Part shown: positions 7,797-17,095 of the stretch, piece after piece
Layout of the letters: each line of letters opens with the position of its first letter
Numbering within the stretch: the stretch's first letter is position 1
DNA from: Lachnospiraceae bacterium
GTDB taxonomy: Bacteria > Bacillota > Clostridia > Lachnospirales > Lachnospiraceae
Direction of reading: 5' to 3'
Assembly (NCBI GenBank): GCA_017619635.1
Contig: JAFZRZ010000049.1
Span: forward strand, 1-64,000
Length of the DNA stretch: 64,000 bases
Notes under the pieces: generated by a model
The model's database searches: none
The model's input: only the letters and a program-made list of their open reading frames with translations
What the model was told of the DNA's origin: nothing
Made by a program: the position numbers and the translations under genes

Positions 7797-8594
7797 ATGA
7801 TTAAAGACCTTATTTTGCCGGAAAATATAAAAAAGATCGTATCAGGAAAAGAATTCAGATTAAATAATATAGGGATGTCAAAAGCAAAGATCTTTGTTTT
7901 TGATGATTATGTGCTTAAGATCGAGAATAAGTGTGACAAAACTGATGAGACTGTAAATATGATGCGCTGGCTTGACGGGAAAGTGCAGGTTCCAAAGGTT
8001 ATCTGCTATGAAGAGGATTCAGAGTTTCAGTACCTGCTGATGAGCAGGATAACAGGAAAGATGAGCTGTGATGAGGAGTTTTTATCCCAGCCTCAGATAC
8101 TGACAAAGAAGCTGGCAGAGGCATTAAATATGCTTTGGAGTGTGAATATTTCTGATTGCCCGAGAATCATAAGCTTGGATTCTGAACTTAAAGAAGCCAG
8201 ATACCGGGTTGAGAATAATCTGGTAGATATTAAAAATGCGGAGCCAAACACCTTTGGTGAGGGAGGATTTAAAGATCCTGCGGATCTTTTAGACTGGCTT
8301 TACGAAAACAAACCTGATTACGAGCCGGTATTGTCACATGGTGATCTGTGTCTTCCAAATATCTTTATAGACGGTGACAGAATAAGCGGATTTATCGATC
8401 TTAACGATATCGGGATCGCAGACAAGTGGAAAGATATAGCCTTGTGTTACAGAAGCTTAAGATGGAATGCAGAAGGTGCTTATGGCGGGAAGGTGTATCC
8501 GGATGTCAGATCTTCTATGCTTTTTGAAGCATTGGGTATAAAGCCTGATATGGATAAGATCAGATATTATATATTGCTGGATGAACTGTTTTAG
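7797..8594 (+). CDS. APH(3')-like aminoglycoside phosphotransferase homologue
   Basis: 265 residues from the ATG at 7797; a GTG one codon earlier is possible. Length, the ISDCP...SLDS block, SHGD (D183), N188, GFIDL (D201) and the ending YYILLDELF all match the APH(3')-III group of kanamycin/neomycin kinases from memory. The nucleotide lysine (LKIE, K41) is also present, so the active site looks complete. The family phosphorylates the 3'-hydroxyl of aminoglycosides; a chromosomal, divergent copy may have another substrate. It is coupled to the upstream nucleotidase by a near-overlap. Resistance is inferred, not shown. Confidence 0.75.
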   Translation: MIKDLILPENIKKIVSGKEFRLNNIGMSKAKIFVFDDYVLKIENKCDKTDETVNMMRWLDGKVQVPKVICYEEDSEFQYLLMSRITGKMSCDEEFLSQPQILTKKLAEALNMLWSVNISDCPRIISLDSELKEARYRVENNLVDIKNAEPNTFGEGGFKDPADLLDWLYENKPDYEPVLSHGDLCLPNIFIDGDRISGFIDLNDIGIADKWKDIALCYRSLRWNAEGAYGGKVYPDVRSSMLFEALGIKPDMDKIRYYILLDELF

Positions 8595-8623
8595 TGTAAT
8601 TCATGTATCTTTGGGGATGAATT

Positions 8624-10024
8624 ATGGAGAAGATTGAAAACTACAAGATCGTTGAAGTGGATTATAAAGCTGATAGTGAAGATATATTATATGCGTTAAA
8701 AGAAGCATTCGGAGATGAGGTTCCAAAACTGGATTCTGATGACATGACATCTTTTGCACAGAACTATTCAATGGAACAGACTCTTGATGTGATAAAAGCT
8801 TTTGGACAGGAGATTTCCACAACATCTCATCTGCTTTATACTATAGAAGAAGACAGCGATTCATATGTTATGACAATAATCCCGGCAGATGAGGAAGATG
8901 ACTTTGTCAGCAAAATGAAGGGATTAAAAAGGAAGACAAAGTGCATGCTCCAGCCAAGGAAAAAGGCGGGAAGTCCTGCAAAAAGGAACGATTTTGGCAA
9001 ACAGATAAAAGGCACTGTCATCAAATGGGATGAGGATAAATGGATCTTGTCATCTTCTCTTGATCGGATATATTATTCTCATTCACTGACAGATGATAAC
9101 AAAGGCGGATTTAGTGATATTTTTTATTTTGACCCACAGCCTGTCATTATACATACAACACCAAAGTTAATAAAATGTCTGGCCCAAAAGGACGGCTATT
9201 ATGCCGTTTGTTATAATAATCCGGCAAGAGAATCTGTAAGCAGCGGACTTAAAGATCATACCTCATACATTGCGGTCGGGAAAAACCTGGAAGATATCTC
9301 AAAATGGGAGATCATATGCAGGATAGAGCGTGATAAACAAAATCCTACCTCAAACAGCACCTGTGACTGTATATGGTACGGTTCTGATCTGTTTTTGGCA
9401 ACAGTTAACAGGGTTTATACGATAAAAGATGCGAAAAACGGTGGCTGTAAGCTTATCACGGTTTTGGAATTCCCCGTGGATTACAGCCTGACATCCTGTT
9501 TCTTCATGGTGGATGATTCACTATTTGTACTGATACAGGGAAAGATATATAAATGGACAAAGGGAGGATTATTTAAAAAAGAGGGCTTCAATAAATGCAT
9601 TTTCAAAATGGAATCTTCACCGCACGGACCGGAGAATGTATTTGTGATAAATGATGAGGAAGTTGCATTCGCTGAACCAAAGCAATTTTCACGTTCAAAA
9701 GAGATACAGACGCGATCTCTTATCATTTTGAATGTCAGGACCAAAAAAACAAGAAAAGTTGAGTGTTTCAGAGGATGGTTAAGATCAGTTGAAAAAGGCA
9801 GGGTGATCGTCCTTTGTACCGGACATGAAATGGTAAAGGATAAAAAGGATCTTCCTTTAATGGTGATCATGGATCTGAATACCGGGGAGAATAAAACCCT
9901 TCCGTACGGCTGTCTTGGCTCTTCAGAGATAAAAGACGTATATGTAACAAGAGATGACAGATTATTGATGGAAACAGATAAGGGAATCATCTGTCCGGAA
10001 AACCTGGATGTATTTATGCAGTAA
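8624..10024 (+). CDS. uncharacterised 466-residue protein
   Basis: ATG start with GGGGATGA just upstream. Residues 1-100 form an alpha/beta domain (VEVDYKADSEDILYALKEAF...), followed by a basic linker near residues 103-122 and about 340 residues of predicted beta strands with repeated W and aromatic positions, possibly a propeller-like fold. There is no signal peptide, membrane helix or known active-site motif. I do not recognise the family. It is the last gene of the plus-strand run and its stop lies just before the inverted-repeat cassette at 10032. Confidence 0.6.
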   Translation: MEKIENYKIVEVDYKADSEDILYALKEAFGDEVPKLDSDDMTSFAQNYSMEQTLDVIKAFGQEISTTSHLLYTIEEDSDSYVMTIIPADEEDDFVSKMKGLKRKTKCMLQPRKKAGSPAKRNDFGKQIKGTVIKWDEDKWILSSSLDRIYYSHSLTDDNKGGFSDIFYFDPQPVIIHTTPKLIKCLAQKDGYYAVCYNNPARESVSSGLKDHTSYIAVGKNLEDISKWEIICRIERDKQNPTSNSTCDCIWYGSDLFLATVNRVYTIKDAKNGGCKLITVLEFPVDYSLTSCFFMVDDSLFVLIQGKIYKWTKGGLFKKEGFNKCIFKMESSPHGPENVFVINDEEVAFAEPKQFSRSKEIQTRSLIILNVRTKKTRKVECFRGWLRSVEKGRVIVLCTGHEMVKDKKDLPLMVIMDLNTGENKTLPYGCLGSSEIKDVYVTRDDRLLMETDKGIICPENLDVFMQ

Positions 10025-10106
10025 ATAATAAATCCCTTTTCGGAAAAGTGTCCCTAATGCTTTTCCCTGATCAACTTGAAGTGCCTTATACCAATAATGC
10101 GAACCA

Positions 10107-10352
10107 TCATTGAGGATTGTCATTTGGTGCAAATAGATCTCTAAATTCATTTCTGCCAGGAACCCATGTTTTTTCATAAATATGTGTAAAATGATTTTTT
10201 ACGGTTTGTTCTGAAATCCCAAACATATTTGCAATTCTTCTGTTTGAAAAACCAGACACCTTCAAAAAGCCCAGTTCCAGCTCGCGTTTTGTCAGGCCAA
10301 ATTTCTGAGCAATTTTGAGATATTGGTCTTTTGAGATTTCGAATTGTGTCAT
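10107..10352 (-). CDS. small LuxR-type HTH protein
   Basis: 81 residues: essentially one GerE/LuxR DNA-binding domain (LTKRELELGFLKVSGFSNRRIANMF and SEQTVKNHF, residues about 20-53) without a receiver or sensor domain. The start overlaps the stop of the MotA-like gene by ATGA, so the two are translationally coupled. It should bind DNA as a dimer. A HTH controlled by a membrane partner is an inference from the pairing. Confidence 0.8.
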   Translation of the reverse strand: MTQFEISKDQYLKIAQKFGLTKRELELGFLKVSGFSNRRIANMFGISEQTVKNHFTHIYEKTWVPGRNEFRDLFAPNDNPQ

Positions 10353-10819
10353 TCACCCATGTCCATTTCTTCATTCATCTTGCGCTCTGCATTCAGTTTG
10401 AGCGGCAGAAGCAAAAACTCAATAATAACTGCATAGAATCCTGAAAGAAAGCAAACTGCCAGATTGGGCCCCATGGTAGAAGGATCGAATCTTCCTATTA
10501 TCAGCACACCAGATATAATAATTGCAAAAAGCGCTCCACATATGGTGAGTTTCTGCGCTGCATCCACAGCTTCAATTATGTTTTTTAGCTGCAACAGACT
10601 ATACGGCTTAATCCCAACTGAAAATGCCTTGAAGAAATCCTTCCATGCCCCCATGATGGCTAATCCGGGAAACAATATCAATGCAATTAGCAATAATGAA
10701 GGCAGATCAATAAACCAGACGATGGCAGAGAATCCCCAACTTCCTACTAAAAGATTAAACAAAAATATCCCTAAGAACAATAAAAGCTCTCCAAGTATAA
10801 TTAATCTTATATTTTTCAT
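10349..10819 (-). CDS. small MotA/TolQ/ExbB-like membrane protein
   Basis: 156 residues with four membrane segments. The last two contain GRFDPSTMGPNLAVCFLSGFY followed by LLLPLK, the pattern of MotA TM3-TM4 around the conserved proline (DPxxxGPxxAVxLLxxxYG). Helices 1-2 and the following WKDFFKAF resemble MotA TM1-TM2. The large cytoplasmic domain of true MotA is reduced to about 30 residues. No MotB or flagellar gene is near. It heads a two-gene unit with the LuxR-type protein; AAAGGAAA precedes the ATG. Role as a mini stator or sensor is inferred. Confidence 0.6.
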   Translation of the reverse strand: MKNIRLIILGELLLFLGIFLFNLLVGSWGFSAIVWFIDLPSLLLIALILFPGLAIMGAWKDFFKAFSVGIKPYSLLQLKNIIEAVDAAQKLTICGALFAIIISGVLIIGRFDPSTMGPNLAVCFLSGFYAVIIEFLLLPLKLNAERKMNEEMDMGE

Positions 10820-10882
10820 GGCATTTCCTTTCTTCTGTTAATTTACTGTACCTACTTTGACTTTATCACAGACATATCTGAT

Positions 10883-10888
10883 ATTATA
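10883..10888 (-). promoter_or_regulatory. -10 element for the MotA-like/LuxR unit
   Basis: TATAAT on the minus strand lies about 65 bases upstream of the MotA-like ATG and inside the cassette boundaries. No good -35 box is seen at 17 bases. Confidence 0.4.
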
Positions 10889-10961
10889 TAGTACCTTTTT
10901 AGGAGAAAGAATCTCATTGGAGCACTCTATTGAACCCACAATTCCGAAAAGGGATAATAAT

Positions 10962-10996
10962 AAAAGCAGTGAAAGTATCAAACCTTCACTGCTTTT
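10962..10996. terminator. bidirectional terminator
   Basis: AAAAGCAGTGAA (10962-10973) and TTCACTGCTTTT (10985-10996) form a perfect 12-bp stem with A and T tracts on both sides. It overlaps the 3' end of the exonuclease gene and could end transcription from either direction. Confidence 0.8.
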
Positions 10997-11919
10997 TTCT
11001 TTAATATCTCATCTCGCCATTCGATAAGTAGTTTTCTATCATCCTTGCTTATGAACTTATGGGTGATGACAGCAAATGTCATGCCGTTTTCAGCCCTTTT
11101 TATGCGGAGCTTACTTTTCATAAAGCCATGTTTGAAGCAGTAACCCACAGAATAATAATGTTTACCGTTAGGGGTGAACCATTTAGATCTGCGTGCAAGA
11201 CGTCTTCTGCATCTATAGCAAACAGGCTGGCATACATCTTTTGCGGACATCAGGCTCTTTTTATCCTCAAATGTCCTTGTTATGACCTTGGCATAGTCGG
11301 AAAAGATGACTTCTATCTCTTTCTCACGGCTTTCCGGAGGTGTGTATATATCAAATGAAAATCTTTCAAGGACTGCGGGATCTTCTATCTTATCGAAGAC
11401 CTTTGCCGTGTAATATGCATCCGAGAATGCTCTGTGGAAAGGAATATCCTTCTTAATATCCAGAAGATCTATGGCATATTCAAGGGCACGTCTGCTTTTA
11501 CCGTCTTCATAAGCAAAACTGAAGAGCTTCTGAATATCGTAGAACTTTATCGGTCTGTCAGAAAGCGGGGGCATACCATAATAAGCCATGTTGCGCTGAA
11601 GCTCCAAAAGATCAAGAGCACCCCAGGTACAAAACAGCGAATCATCACCACACCAATCCAAAAAGGCAGGCATTACTTCCTCAAAAGGCTTGCCTTTTTC
11701 CAGTTCTTCCATCTGTATATGTATGATCTTACGTGTGATATTGTGCATCTCGTGGTAGATCTGAGGCTTTATAAGTTCAGAGAACTCACTGATCATCTCT
11801 CTGTCTTCATTAAGCTTTACAGCACCTATCTCCACGATCTCAAGGGGCATTTTCTTATCTCTTTTTTCTCCGTGAGATACCCCCTGATTCCATTCAAGGT
11901 CAAAGATTATGTAGTTCAT
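10978..11919 (-). CDS. 3'-5' exonuclease, DEDD superfamily (KapD-like)
   Basis: 313 residues. The opening MNYIIFDLEWNQ carries the catalytic Asp-Glu pair (D7, E9), and RAFSDAYYTA carries the closing His-x4-Asp of the DEDDh type. A Cys-x2-Cys element (CYRCRRRLARRS) and a basic tail (residues about 225-310) extend beyond the roughly 180-residue exonuclease core. Relatives include DnaQ epsilon and the KinA-pathway inhibitor KapD of spore formers. It follows the dacF-like gene by 52 bases on the same strand. Confidence 0.8.
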   Translation of the reverse strand: MNYIIFDLEWNQGVSHGEKRDKKMPLEIVEIGAVKLNEDREMISEFSELIKPQIYHEMHNITRKIIHIQMEELEKGKPFEEVMPAFLDWCGDDSLFCTWGALDLLELQRNMAYYGMPPLSDRPIKFYDIQKLFSFAYEDGKSRRALEYAIDLLDIKKDIPFHRAFSDAYYTAKVFDKIEDPAVLERFSFDIYTPPESREKEIEVIFSDYAKVITRTFEDKKSLMSAKDVCQPVCYRCRRRLARRSKWFTPNGKHYYSVGYCFKHGFMKSKLRIKRAENGMTFAVITHKFISKDDRKLLIEWRDEILKKKAVKV

Positions 11920-11971
11920 GGCTTTTCCTTGCCTTAATCTGTTGTGTGATCAACTCGTAATCACCAGTATA

Positions 11972-13387
11972 TTACTTAAATTTTATCAGATTTTTGCTAT
12001 TATTAACAGAAGGTTTATTCTTTTTTCTTCTTTTTCCGCCTCTGATGAACGATATCAGCATGAAAACAAGCGAAAGAACAAAAGCTGTCAGGATAACGAT
12101 GCCCAAGAGTTTGTAGATGTTTATATATACGGGACCGTTGTTATCATCTTCATCACTGATAGTGTCATCACCCAGTCCGGGTGTTTGAATTAGGCTTTTA
12201 CAGGGAATTACAGAAGCATTTCCCACATATGTTCCGGAATAGTAATAGTTTATCCTGGCGATCTCGTTATCGTTAAGATCATCATAAACGACTTTTGATT
12301 CTGTATTATCCAGATCCGTTCCGACAGGGAGAATTATCTCATCCAAGGGATTTATCTCAAGGATGGGATCACTGCTTCCAAAAATATCGTTCTTGGTATC
12401 AAACAGATTTGAAGAGGATATTACATATCTTAAATCCTTATCAGCGATCCTGAATGTTACAAAATTGCTGAAACCGTAATTAAACAGTTCAATGGTATCC
12501 GTATACTGGTAAGGAGCCTCATCTTTCATGACAACACTTATCAGTTTAAGACCGTCTCTTTCAGCACAGCTTACAAGTGTCTGTCTTGCAGATTCGGTAT
12601 AGCCTGTCTTTGTTCCAATCAGACCTTCATAAGCATATTCCTTATTGGGAAAAAGTTTGCTTTTTGCATATACGACCATCTCATCATTGGGCTGAGTATC
12701 TGTTTTGGGAACTTTGTAGGAAGATGTTCCCGATATTTTTGCCAGGTAATCATTAGAAAAGAAAGCCTGTGCTATCAGTGCCATATCATGTGCTGATGTA
12801 TAGTGGTTTTCATCATGTATGCCGTTTGGTGTCACAAAATGAGAATCGGTACATCCAAGAGATGTCGCTTTCTCATTCATAAGATCGGCGAAATCCTCAA
12901 CACTGCCTGCAACGTGTTCAGCTATCGCATATGCAGCTTCATTGGCAGATCCCACGAGCATACCGTGAAGTGCCTGTTCCATGGTGATCTTGTCACCGGC
13001 ATTGATGCCCATATTTGCATCGTATCGCCAGTCTATTGAAGAGACCGCTTCATATGAAAAAGTAACTTCCTCATCCATATCACAATGCTCATAAGCTATG
13101 AGAGCTGTAAGGATTTTGGTTATACTTGCAGGATACAGTCTTTCATGTACGTTTTTCTCGTAAAGAACGATACCTGTCTTAGCCTCTATCAACATCGCAC
13201 TTTGTGCATTTGTCTGAGGACCTACAGGCCAGCTGGGGATAGAATTACTCTCTATCGGGATGTTCTTTCTTTCCTCGATCACGGCATCAATATCCGGTTC
13301 GGTCGCAAAAGAGCATACCGGAAGTATGCTGGCGGCTATAAAGATCGATATTAAGATTGAAAAAATGGCTTTTGCCGTTCTTTTCAT
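11972..13387 (-). CDS. D-alanyl-D-alanine carboxypeptidase (DacF/PBP5-like)
   Basis: 471 residues. A signal peptide (residues 1-28) is followed by the serine peptidase S11 motifs: SITK (S88, K91), SAN (147-149) and KTGYT near residue 263. A C-terminal beta domain and then a membrane helix (residues about 430-450) with a Lys/Arg-rich cytoplasmic tail anchor it outside the membrane. It trims the terminal D-Ala from peptidoglycan stem peptides. It sits between an ABC exporter pair and an exonuclease on the minus strand; the 40-base gap to the exporter suggests read-through. Confidence 0.9.
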   Translation of the reverse strand: MKRTAKAIFSILISIFIAASILPVCSFATEPDIDAVIEERKNIPIESNSIPSWPVGPQTNAQSAMLIEAKTGIVLYEKNVHERLYPASITKILTALIAYEHCDMDEEVTFSYEAVSSIDWRYDANMGINAGDKITMEQALHGMLVGSANEAAYAIAEHVAGSVEDFADLMNEKATSLGCTDSHFVTPNGIHDENHYTSAHDMALIAQAFFSNDYLAKISGTSSYKVPKTDTQPNDEMVVYAKSKLFPNKEYAYEGLIGTKTGYTESARQTLVSCAERDGLKLISVVMKDEAPYQYTDTIELFNYGFSNFVTFRIADKDLRYVISSSNLFDTKNDIFGSSDPILEINPLDEIILPVGTDLDNTESKVVYDDLNDNEIARINYYYSGTYVGNASVIPCKSLIQTPGLGDDTISDEDDNNGPVYINIYKLLGIVILTAFVLSLVFMLISFIRGGKRRKKNKPSVNNSKNLIKFK

Positions 13388-13427
13388 ACCAGTTCCATCC
13401 TGTGATCAATGTGACAGAATCAGTATA

Positions 13428-15248
13428 TCACACAATGTAATTCCTTGCCTGTCTGTCAAACATCTCCCTGTATCTTCCGTTTAACTGCATCAATTCCTCG
13501 TGATTGCCCTGTTCTATGATAGAACCTTTCTCAAACAGATATATCCTGTCTGCCATTCGTGTTGTTGAAAGGCGGTGCGAGATAAAGATGACCGTGTCAT
13601 TTTCCGCATGATCTATAAGGTTTTTGTTCAGTTTATATTCCGATACCGGATCTAGTGCTGATGAAGGTTCATCAAGTATTGAGACCGCACGGTCCTCATT
13701 ATTCAAAAAGACTCTGGAAATAGCGATCTTCTGGCTTTCACCACCTGAGAGATTTGTACCCTCATCACTGAATTCCCTTGTCAGCTGCGTGTTGATACCA
13801 TCGGGAAGTTTTTGGAGTTTCTTTGAGAAATCTGCTTTATTAAGCGCAGCGAGTACATCCGCTTCATCTTTTGGATCATATTTTCTTAAAAGCACATTTT
13901 CTGCTATAGTGGCAGCATATATGTTGTAATCCTGAAATACTGCACTGATCTTTTTACGGTATTCGTGTGTATTGTATTCCCTGATATCGTGGTCACCGTA
14001 TTTTATGCTTCCCTGTGTTACATCGTAAAGACGCATCAGAAGCTTAACGAATGTTGTTTTTCCGGCGCCGTTTTCTCCAACTATGGCGATCTTTTCGCCG
14101 GGATTGATCTTTATGGAGATATCGTTAAGGGTATTTTTTTCGGTATTTGGATAACGGAAAGACACATGAGAAAGCTCCAATGCTTCCGATCCTTTGTTGG
14201 GTACAAGACCATCTGCCACTTCGATGTTTGGTTTGTACTCCATCATTTTTATGAATTTATCGCCGTACTGACCGATCTCCTGAAAATCAACAAGACAGTA
14301 ATTTATCTCATTTAAGTTTCTTCTGACTATATTTGCGGCATTGTTGGCTGAAGCGACTTCACCAAGAGCGATGGATCTGATGACCAGAGCAAGGTATCCA
14401 AGGTAAGCCGGTACCGCAAAGAAGGAAAATACTGTAAATACGGAGATCCAGTTGATAAGTGATACCCAGGTAAGGGGAGGGCCGTATTTTCTTCCTGCGT
14501 TGGCAGCCTCCTCAATAGCTTCATCAAACTGTTTTTTCAAAGGCTCTTTTACATCATTTAACTTACATTCTTTTGCAAACTCTGGCTGATAAAATACTTT
14601 CTTTGAATAGTCAGCTTTTCTTAAAGCTATCTTGTACTCAAGGAACCAGTCATAGTGTATCTTTTCTATCTTGAAACGGGTCATGAGATTGACTATGAAT
14701 CCGCATACCGGGAAAATGGCCAGTACGGGATTTATGGTTAAGATCATGGCAGCTGCTATCAAAAGCGCGATCGCACCGCCAAGCATCTTACTCACAAGCA
14801 ATACTGTCTGCTCTATGAGATAATCGGCATTGTTGGCTACTATTGTATAGTTATCATAGTTTTCGGGATCATCGTAATAGATCAGATCCTTAAGGCTGTT
14901 TCTTTCTATGAGGTCTCTTTGTATCCGTCCGCTTAAGGGTATCAGCTTTGCTTTTGCCCATTCGTTTAACAGCTGATGTATCCATTCAAGACACATGACA
15001 AGCACCAGTGATATAAGAAGGATAACGACAATGTCCTCAAACTGGGCCTTTCCTGTAAGTCCGTTTATTATCATCTTTAAGATAAATGTGTCATTGACAG
15101 CCATACCGCTTAACAGCAGAACATTTAGGATTATTATGCGAATGATAAGCGGTCTGTCGTATTTTGCGGCGTATCTTACCATGTATGTAACATTTCCGAT
15201 AAGGCGCCTGATAGTGATCTTTTCTTTATTTTCATTCTTATTAGACAT
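13428..15248 (-). CDS. ABC exporter half, permease-ATPase fusion (second subunit)
   Basis: About 606 residues from the ATG at 15248, which overlaps the upstream stop by eight bases; the frame is open further upstream but that part lies inside the neighbour. Residues 1-320 form the six-helix exporter domain. The ATPase follows with Walker A GENGAGKTT, signature LSGGESQ, Walker B SILDEPSSALDP and a switch His (ISHR). All catalytic residues look intact. Together with the upstream gene it should make a heterodimeric exporter for an unknown lipid, peptide or drug. Confidence 0.9.
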   Translation of the reverse strand: MSNKNENKEKITIRRLIGNVTYMVRYAAKYDRPLIIRIIILNVLLLSGMAVNDTFILKMIINGLTGKAQFEDIVVILLISLVLVMCLEWIHQLLNEWAKAKLIPLSGRIQRDLIERNSLKDLIYYDDPENYDNYTIVANNADYLIEQTVLLVSKMLGGAIALLIAAAMILTINPVLAIFPVCGFIVNLMTRFKIEKIHYDWFLEYKIALRKADYSKKVFYQPEFAKECKLNDVKEPLKKQFDEAIEEAANAGRKYGPPLTWVSLINWISVFTVFSFFAVPAYLGYLALVIRSIALGEVASANNAANIVRRNLNEINYCLVDFQEIGQYGDKFIKMMEYKPNIEVADGLVPNKGSEALELSHVSFRYPNTEKNTLNDISIKINPGEKIAIVGENGAGKTTFVKLLMRLYDVTQGSIKYGDHDIREYNTHEYRKKISAVFQDYNIYAATIAENVLLRKYDPKDEADVLAALNKADFSKKLQKLPDGINTQLTREFSDEGTNLSGGESQKIAISRVFLNNEDRAVSILDEPSSALDPVSEYKLNKNLIDHAENDTVIFISHRLSTTRMADRIYLFEKGSIIEQGNHEELMQLNGRYREMFDRQARNYIV

Positions 15249-17073
15249 AAAACGCCTCCGCCCCCTTAAACATCTCTTCCGGTAAGCTGTCCTGATAATT
15301 CTCGGCCTGGAGCATGAACATCTCATAGTAATGCTGTTTCAGATCCATGAGCTCGTCATGAGAACCGCTTTCTACAACGTTACCGTCTTTCATCAGATAT
15401 ATCTTGTCTGCCATTCTCGCAGAAGATAATCTGTGAGATATGAAGATCACGCCTTTTCCAAGGGACAGGCGCATCATATTGTTGTACATGTTGTATTCTG
15501 CCAGAGGATCGAGAGCAGAAGATGGCTCATCCAGTATGACCATATCAGGCTGGTGAGCAAAAACCCTTGCGATAGCGATCTTTTGAGCCTGACCGCCGGA
15601 TGGTATGAAGCCGTTCTCATCAAATTCTCGGCTTACTATGGTATCAAGTCCATTGATAAGACCGGGATGTTCAATATCAAACTGAGCATCCTTAAGAGCT
15701 TTTTTGGCCGTCTCATAATCCTCATCATTCTGAGGACTTCTCATCAGGACATTTTCAACCAAAGGCATGGCAAAAACCTGAAGATCCTGGAATACGGTCC
15801 CAAATCTTTTTCTGTATGAATCGCCGTCTATATCATTTATATCTGTCCCGTTTATTAAGATCTTACCTTCAGTAACGGGATACAGGCCCATGATAAGTTT
15901 GATAAGAGTTGTCTTGCCTGCGCCGTTGTAACCGACAATAGCAAGTTTTTCGCCCTTATTCCATAAAAAACTTACATCTTTGATCGTGCTTTTCTTGGCA
16001 CCAGGATATGTAAATGAGACATTTATAAGTTCAATGCTTCTTATCTCACCGATATCAGGTTTTTTCTCTTCCGTTTCCCTGTCTTTTTCCAAGAATTCTT
16101 CGAGGTTCTTAAACAGCTTTGACTCGTTGTTTAGGAAGATCCTGTTTTCAACAGCATTTTTAAGCTGGTCTGTAGAAAAAGCCATGGCTGTGATCATTGC
16201 GACATAGCTGGATATATCCGAAACGTTGCCGTATTTAACCTTAAAGACAACGTAGAAATATGCTGCGATCCCGGCGAGTATGGAATAACTGCCTTTCATC
16301 AAAAATGAGTAGAAAGCAGACTTCATGCGGTATTTCAAAGAGATCTCTTCCATCTGCTTTACGGCTTTTTCCTGCTTGTCCATCATAATCGAGTTTATGT
16401 CGAAAAGACGGACTTCCGCCGCATATCTTTTTTCATAATATATGCGTTTAACATAGTCAGCGGTACGTTTGTCTCTGGTTATTGCCTTTTCTCTGTCATA
16501 GTTACACTGGCCGTTTTTCTTTCCAAAGTACAGGCTGACGATCATGGGGATGACCATGAAGATAAGAAGGACCGGATCCACTGTAAGAACAATGAAAAGA
16601 GACATTACGGTGGAACCGATATTTCCGATATAGACACCTGTCTTTATCGCAAGATCCATCGCGGAATCAACACATCTGTCCAGAGCTCTTGCATAACGGT
16701 CATAAAAATCCGGAGATTCGTAATCCTTAAGCTTTAGCTGATCGGATATATCCATGACACGATAGAAGATCATCTTATAGATCTTGGGAGTTTTTATCTT
16801 TCTGTAAGTCTCATACCACCCGCATATAAAATGAATGACAACGTGAAGCGAGCAGGCTACTATAAGGAACTTAAAAAGCCTGCTGTATTCGATATTTCTT
16901 TCGATACAGTTGAAGATGTATTTCGTCAGATAAACGAAAAAGAAAACGTAGAAGATCTGTTCAATAGAGTTTTTGAACAGCGTGAACACCAAAAGCAGCT
17001 TGTCCGCATCCCAGATCTGCTTTAAGGCATACTTTAATTGTCTGAATGTACTTTCCCTTTTAATGATACTCAC
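15241..17073 (-). CDS. ABC exporter half, permease-ATPase fusion (first subunit)
   Basis: 610 residues. Six membrane helices in the first 330 residues, then Walker A GYNGAGKTT, a signature PSGGQAQ (Pro replaces the usual Leu), Walker B MVILDEPSSALDP and ISHRLSS. The paired overlap with the next gene shows that the two halves are made together. The promoter region upstream contains a palindrome at 17097-17127. The substrate is unknown; no precursor peptide gene is seen beside it. Confidence 0.9.
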   Translation of the reverse strand: MSIIKRESTFRQLKYALKQIWDADKLLLVFTLFKNSIEQIFYVFFFVYLTKYIFNCIERNIEYSRLFKFLIVACSLHVVIHFICGWYETYRKIKTPKIYKMIFYRVMDISDQLKLKDYESPDFYDRYARALDRCVDSAMDLAIKTGVYIGNIGSTVMSLFIVLTVDPVLLIFMVIPMIVSLYFGKKNGQCNYDREKAITRDKRTADYVKRIYYEKRYAAEVRLFDINSIMMDKQEKAVKQMEEISLKYRMKSAFYSFLMKGSYSILAGIAAYFYVVFKVKYGNVSDISSYVAMITAMAFSTDQLKNAVENRIFLNNESKLFKNLEEFLEKDRETEEKKPDIGEIRSIELINVSFTYPGAKKSTIKDVSFLWNKGEKLAIVGYNGAGKTTLIKLIMGLYPVTEGKILINGTDINDIDGDSYRKRFGTVFQDLQVFAMPLVENVLMRSPQNDEDYETAKKALKDAQFDIEHPGLINGLDTIVSREFDENGFIPSGGQAQKIAIARVFAHQPDMVILDEPSSALDPLAEYNMYNNMMRLSLGKGVIFISHRLSSARMADKIYLMKDGNVVESGSHDELMDLKQHYYEMFMLQAENYQDSLPEEMFKGAEAFYV

Positions 17074-17095
17074 CCCTCTTTTTTAAATATGTTCC

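Larger units (their letters stand above)
10024..10963. mobile_element. candidate cassette with 14-bp inverted repeats and 8-bp flanking repeat
   Basis: ATCCCTTTTCGGAA at 10032-10045 recurs as its exact reverse complement at 10942-10955. Outside both copies lies the same 8 bases AATAATAA (10024-10031 and 10956-10963), as expected for a target-site duplication. The 924-bp interior holds only a MotA-like and a LuxR-like gene with their own promoter and no transposase. Removing it and one repeat would leave the two convergent flanking genes sharing one terminator. The direct repeat is low complexity, so chance cannot be excluded. Confidence 0.5.

Noticed and set aside
10174..10374. Overlapping minus-strand frame in the LuxR-type gene
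   Set aside because: It is an out-of-frame reading; the coupled frame contains the clear LuxR helix-turn-helix.
15249..15326. N-terminal extension of the second ABC exporter subunit
   Set aside because: The added residues are Arg/Cys rich and are read from the other frame of the upstream gene; the ATG at 15248 fits the family start.
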